A stretch of DNA of 64,000 bases. Source: Prunus persica (lineage: Eukaryota; Streptophyta; Magnoliopsida; Rosales; Rosaceae). Positions 61,429-64,000 of the stretch are shown one piece after another; positions within the stretch are counted from its first letter, which is position 1, and each line of letters begins with the position of its first letter. Where the stretch lies: positions 12,829,805-12,893,804 of the forward strand of contig NC_034016.1 in the NCBI RefSeq assembly GCF_000346465.2. Reading direction: 5' to 3'. The notes below the pieces were generated by a model that was not told the DNA's origin, ran no database searches, and saw nothing but the letters and a program-made list of their open reading frames with translations. Position numbers and translations under genes: made by a program.

Positions 61429-61467
<39 letters not shown>

Positions 61468-64000
61468 ACAAGACAACTATTAGTTGGGAGCTAGATACAG
61501 AAGTGCTCATGATAAAAGCAACAACGTTAAAAAGACCTTGTAGAAAAAATGTATCATGAGAATCACGGGCAGGGTGTTGTTGCGGCTGGAAAAGTGCATC
61601 AAAGTTCCAAAAGCTGCAAGTAAAGCAAAAATAAACATTTTTAGTATCTCACCATTAGTTACCACATACATAATGAGCTGTATGCACTGAAATCCCATGG
61701 AAGAAAATGCAACATGAGAGATTTATTTTTTCTTTTTTATTATAAACATGAGAGAATTTAAAAAAAAATACTTTTTTTTACAGATATAAAGAAGAGAGGC
61801 GAAATTCAAATGCGTCTAGTATAACATATTCAGTTGAATATTTACTTTATGGGTGGTTTTTGAAACCAATTGTTTGAGAGAACCTGGAAATATCAATAAA
61901 ATAATTTATATTCACTCCGTGAGCTGTCCAGTTATAACAGAAATATCAGTGGGCAACGCAAAATAACCTGTGAATAATCATGTTTTTTTTCCTTTCTTTC
62001 TGGGCCAAATATTATGTTGAATTTGTTGACTAAAGAATCTTGGCATCTTGTTCTTTTGAAACAGATCCCTAGAATAAGGCTTGTGAATCAAATTATAAGA
62101 ATTCGAATTTATCCCCATTTATAAATTTGCATCTAAATTCCACAATTTCCAGTAGATGTTTTAGCAAAATGGTATGGCTACAAATCCACGACGTATTATA
62201 AGCTATGATTTACATTATTATAAATAAGACAAGTTGGCTAAAAGTGAGACGAGATAGGCTACCTGCTTTCAACATAATTGTTTGTAGGCATCTCCTCAAA
62301 CCTGCAGTTAGAACAGAAAAACAATACATAAATGCCAGACATATATAGAGTAAGGATCCCGCACACAAAGTGGTGCATCCAGGATTTTTCCAGAAATCAT
62401 GCCAACATGGAACTAGGTCGCCTAGAGGGAGATGTATGCGTAGATAGAACACATAAATCAGCAAATATTAGACAAGAAACAGGTCTTACCCCATCTGTCT
62501 GAAAATATCCTTCAATTGCTGTCGTACCTGAAAATTGGGAGATTCAATTAGCAATGCTATATGCAAACAGGTAATTTTATACAAAACTTGCAAACAAAAA
62601 GCCTACCATACTGACATCTTGTAACCTAGTCCTCTAAGAAATATATTTCTATTGTGTACGGCACCAGCTCAAATTGAGCACCTGCAGACTTTGGTGGGAT
62701 TATCTGAAAGTCTGCTAAAACAAAAGAATCACCTTGTATTTCTCTTTCAACTCTATTTGCCTCTGAGGATATACAGTATACTGGTCTTATGGTACTCAAA
62801 GCAAAGCCACTTCTATTAAAAATATACAATGGAAATTATGTCCTTGCCTTCAGCAGTGGATGTAGATGACCACCTTCAGTAGGCAGACCTTTAGCGGTGA
62901 AGTTATACTCTTTGAACTCTATTTCCTTCCAATCACCCCTATATTACAGAAACAATCATTTAAAGCTATCAGCAAGATAACTGCATATAACGTCACTCAT
63001 TCATGGGTGTGCATTCACATAATGCAAAAACAAAGAAAAAAGAAACAAAAAGAAAACAGTATTCATGTATAGTCAGTATAGTAGCCAGAAATGCTTAAAA
63101 AGGAGTGTACAACAGTTAATAGATGCTAACTGTGGGGATATGTATACCAATACCTTACATATTGGAATGATATAACAATCCGGGCAAGATACATGAGGTT
63201 TAAACTGTAAGTTTACAATTTTTTCTTGGGTTAACTTAAAAAGAAGAAGAGTCTATCTGTTCTATTTTCAATTTTTAAGGACCCAATTAAACAAAATGGA
63301 TAGAAATCAAACCATAGATCTGTCTGTACGCGTACATTGCAGGATATAAATGCACCCTTCCTAATTACTATTGTTTTTATATTACAATTTAATTGATGCC
63401 TACAATTTTATATTACATATATTTTTTAAATAAGATATCCCAACGTATCACATCCCAGTTTTCAAGAATTTCCATATTACCGTAAGAGTATTGTATCATA
63501 TTGTATCCCTATCCTCTTATGGCCCATCCAGTTTCGGTGATTCTGAGTTCTATGCTTCAGAGAACTTTAGCACTAAACCCATCCAGCAATTGTTGTCATA
63601 AATTCTACTGATCATGATCTACATTCATAATAATCACATGCTTACCTCTGCAGATTCTCTCGAGTCAAATCCGTAGCAACCTTCTTTCTTTTTGGAGCAT
63701 AATTGGGGCCCTTTTTCACTGAGTAGCCCTTCCAAGTTCTAAAGTGCAAGAAAACAGAAAAAGACGATAACACTATGAACAGAGTATGAAACCTTTGCAG
63801 GCGAAATAACCATAATCAAACTTCTATGGTACAAAATATACGGCCATATTCAAAGAAATTTCATTGATACCCCCTGGCACCAAAAAAAAACAAGGGAACT
63901 GTATAAGCAAAGAACATAAAAAGCATCGGATTCTTACTGTGGAACAATAAGCTTTCTTGCTTTGAGAGCCTTAATGTCATCTTGGTTGATGGCCTGCAAT
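59615..64000 (-). CDS. Cytosolic phenylalanyl-tRNA synthetase alpha subunit (C-terminal part)
   Basis: Fourteen exons read in one frame for 349 codons plus a partial one at the window edge: 64000-63938, 63738-63646, 62938-62848, 62527-62490, 62301-62263, 61613-61537, 61425-61341, 61260-61164, 60632-60536, 60380-60309, 60205-60139, 60049-59924, 59806-59752, 59665-59615. Class II synthetase motifs are present: motif 1 region [19 protein letters not shown], motif 2 [14 protein letters not shown] then LAEFHQIEG, and motif 3 [19 protein letters not shown] ending WGLSLERPTMI. The stop follows [13 protein letters not shown]. This catalytic subunit pairs with the beta subunit to charge tRNA-Phe in the cytosol. 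The N-terminal ~130 residues with tRNA-binding winged helices lie beyond 64000. The organellar PheRS is a single-chain enzyme with a different C-terminus, so it is excluded. Confidence 0.95.
61429..61466 (-). repeat. Poly(T) tract (sense strand) directly before a PheRS splice acceptor
   Basis: About 38 A residues on the plus strand give an uninterrupted T-run on the gene's sense strand that ends just before TAG|CTCC, the acceptor of the exon at 61425-61341. Confidence 0.9.
62939..63645 (-). other. Long PheRS intron (707 bp)
   Basis: This GT-AG intron separates the exon ending CTGCAGAG from the one beginning GGGTGATTGG. No nested gene or recognisable transposon was seen in it. Confidence 0.6.

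Noticed and set aside
1..64000. CRISPR array, prophage, operon or bacterial defence system
   Set aside because: The tandem repeats are long units without spacers, genes are intron-bearing plant families, and no phage or prokaryotic gene was seen.

Overview
This is plant nuclear DNA from a eudicot. It is AT-rich, the genes have short exons separated by GT-AG introns, intergenic DNA is full of small transposons and (GA)n tracts, and every recognised gene is a land-plant family. A woody rosid (for example Rosaceae) is a reasonable guess, but nothing in the window proves the species. No prokaryotic, viral or organellar block was seen.

Layout. 1-3.4 kb: an intronless 3-ketoacyl-CoA synthase gene (KCS11-like, minus). 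5.9-7.5 kb: a two-exon gene for a 93-residue protein of unknown function, with a long 5'UTR intron (plus). 8.3-9.3 kb: a hAT-type MITE inserted in a tRNA-derived SINE. 12.0-13.1 kb: a triplicated relic of a RADIALIS-like gene leader joined to the end of a hAT-type MITE. 13.8-14.6 kb: the intact RADIALIS-like SANT/MYB gene (minus). 17.6-28.3 kb: a transposon cluster containing a non-LTR insertion between duplicated flanks, a PIF/Harbinger-type MITE, a complete but decayed Ty1/copia element with 5-bp target duplication, and a Mutator-like MITE. 30.9-31.8 kb: a GRP7-type glycine-rich RNA-binding protein gene (minus). 33-44.6 kb: a TRIM, a Mutator-type MITE with perfect 9-bp target duplication, two SINEs of one family, another PIF/Harbinger-type MITE and no recognised gene. 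45.7-51.5 kb: an LRR receptor-like kinase that appears to be a pseudokinase (plus). 53.0-56.4 kb: mTERF2/EMB2219-like (plus). 57.6-58.8 kb: organellar-type ribosomal protein L27, probably mitochondrial (minus). 59.6-64.0 kb: the C-terminal 349 codons of cytosolic phenylalanyl-tRNA synthetase alpha (minus), continuing past the window edge.

The genes are housekeeping, regulatory and cell-surface functions and do not form a pathway. The most informative gene-order signal is RADIALIS-like, GRP7-like and mTERF2-like in that order, which matches the neighbourhood AT2G21650 / AT2G21660 / AT2G21710 in Arabidopsis and suggests an ancestral block here expanded by transposons.

I found no convincing new multi-gene system. 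The best leads are structural: the RADIALIS leader triplication with a MITE end, a poly(A)-only retroposition scar in a kinase intron, a GC-AG intron and a poly(T) acceptor tract in the PheRS gene, and a 23-nt microexon in the pseudokinase gene. Exon coordinates were inferred by eye from splice signals, reading-frame continuity and family conservation, without transcript data.
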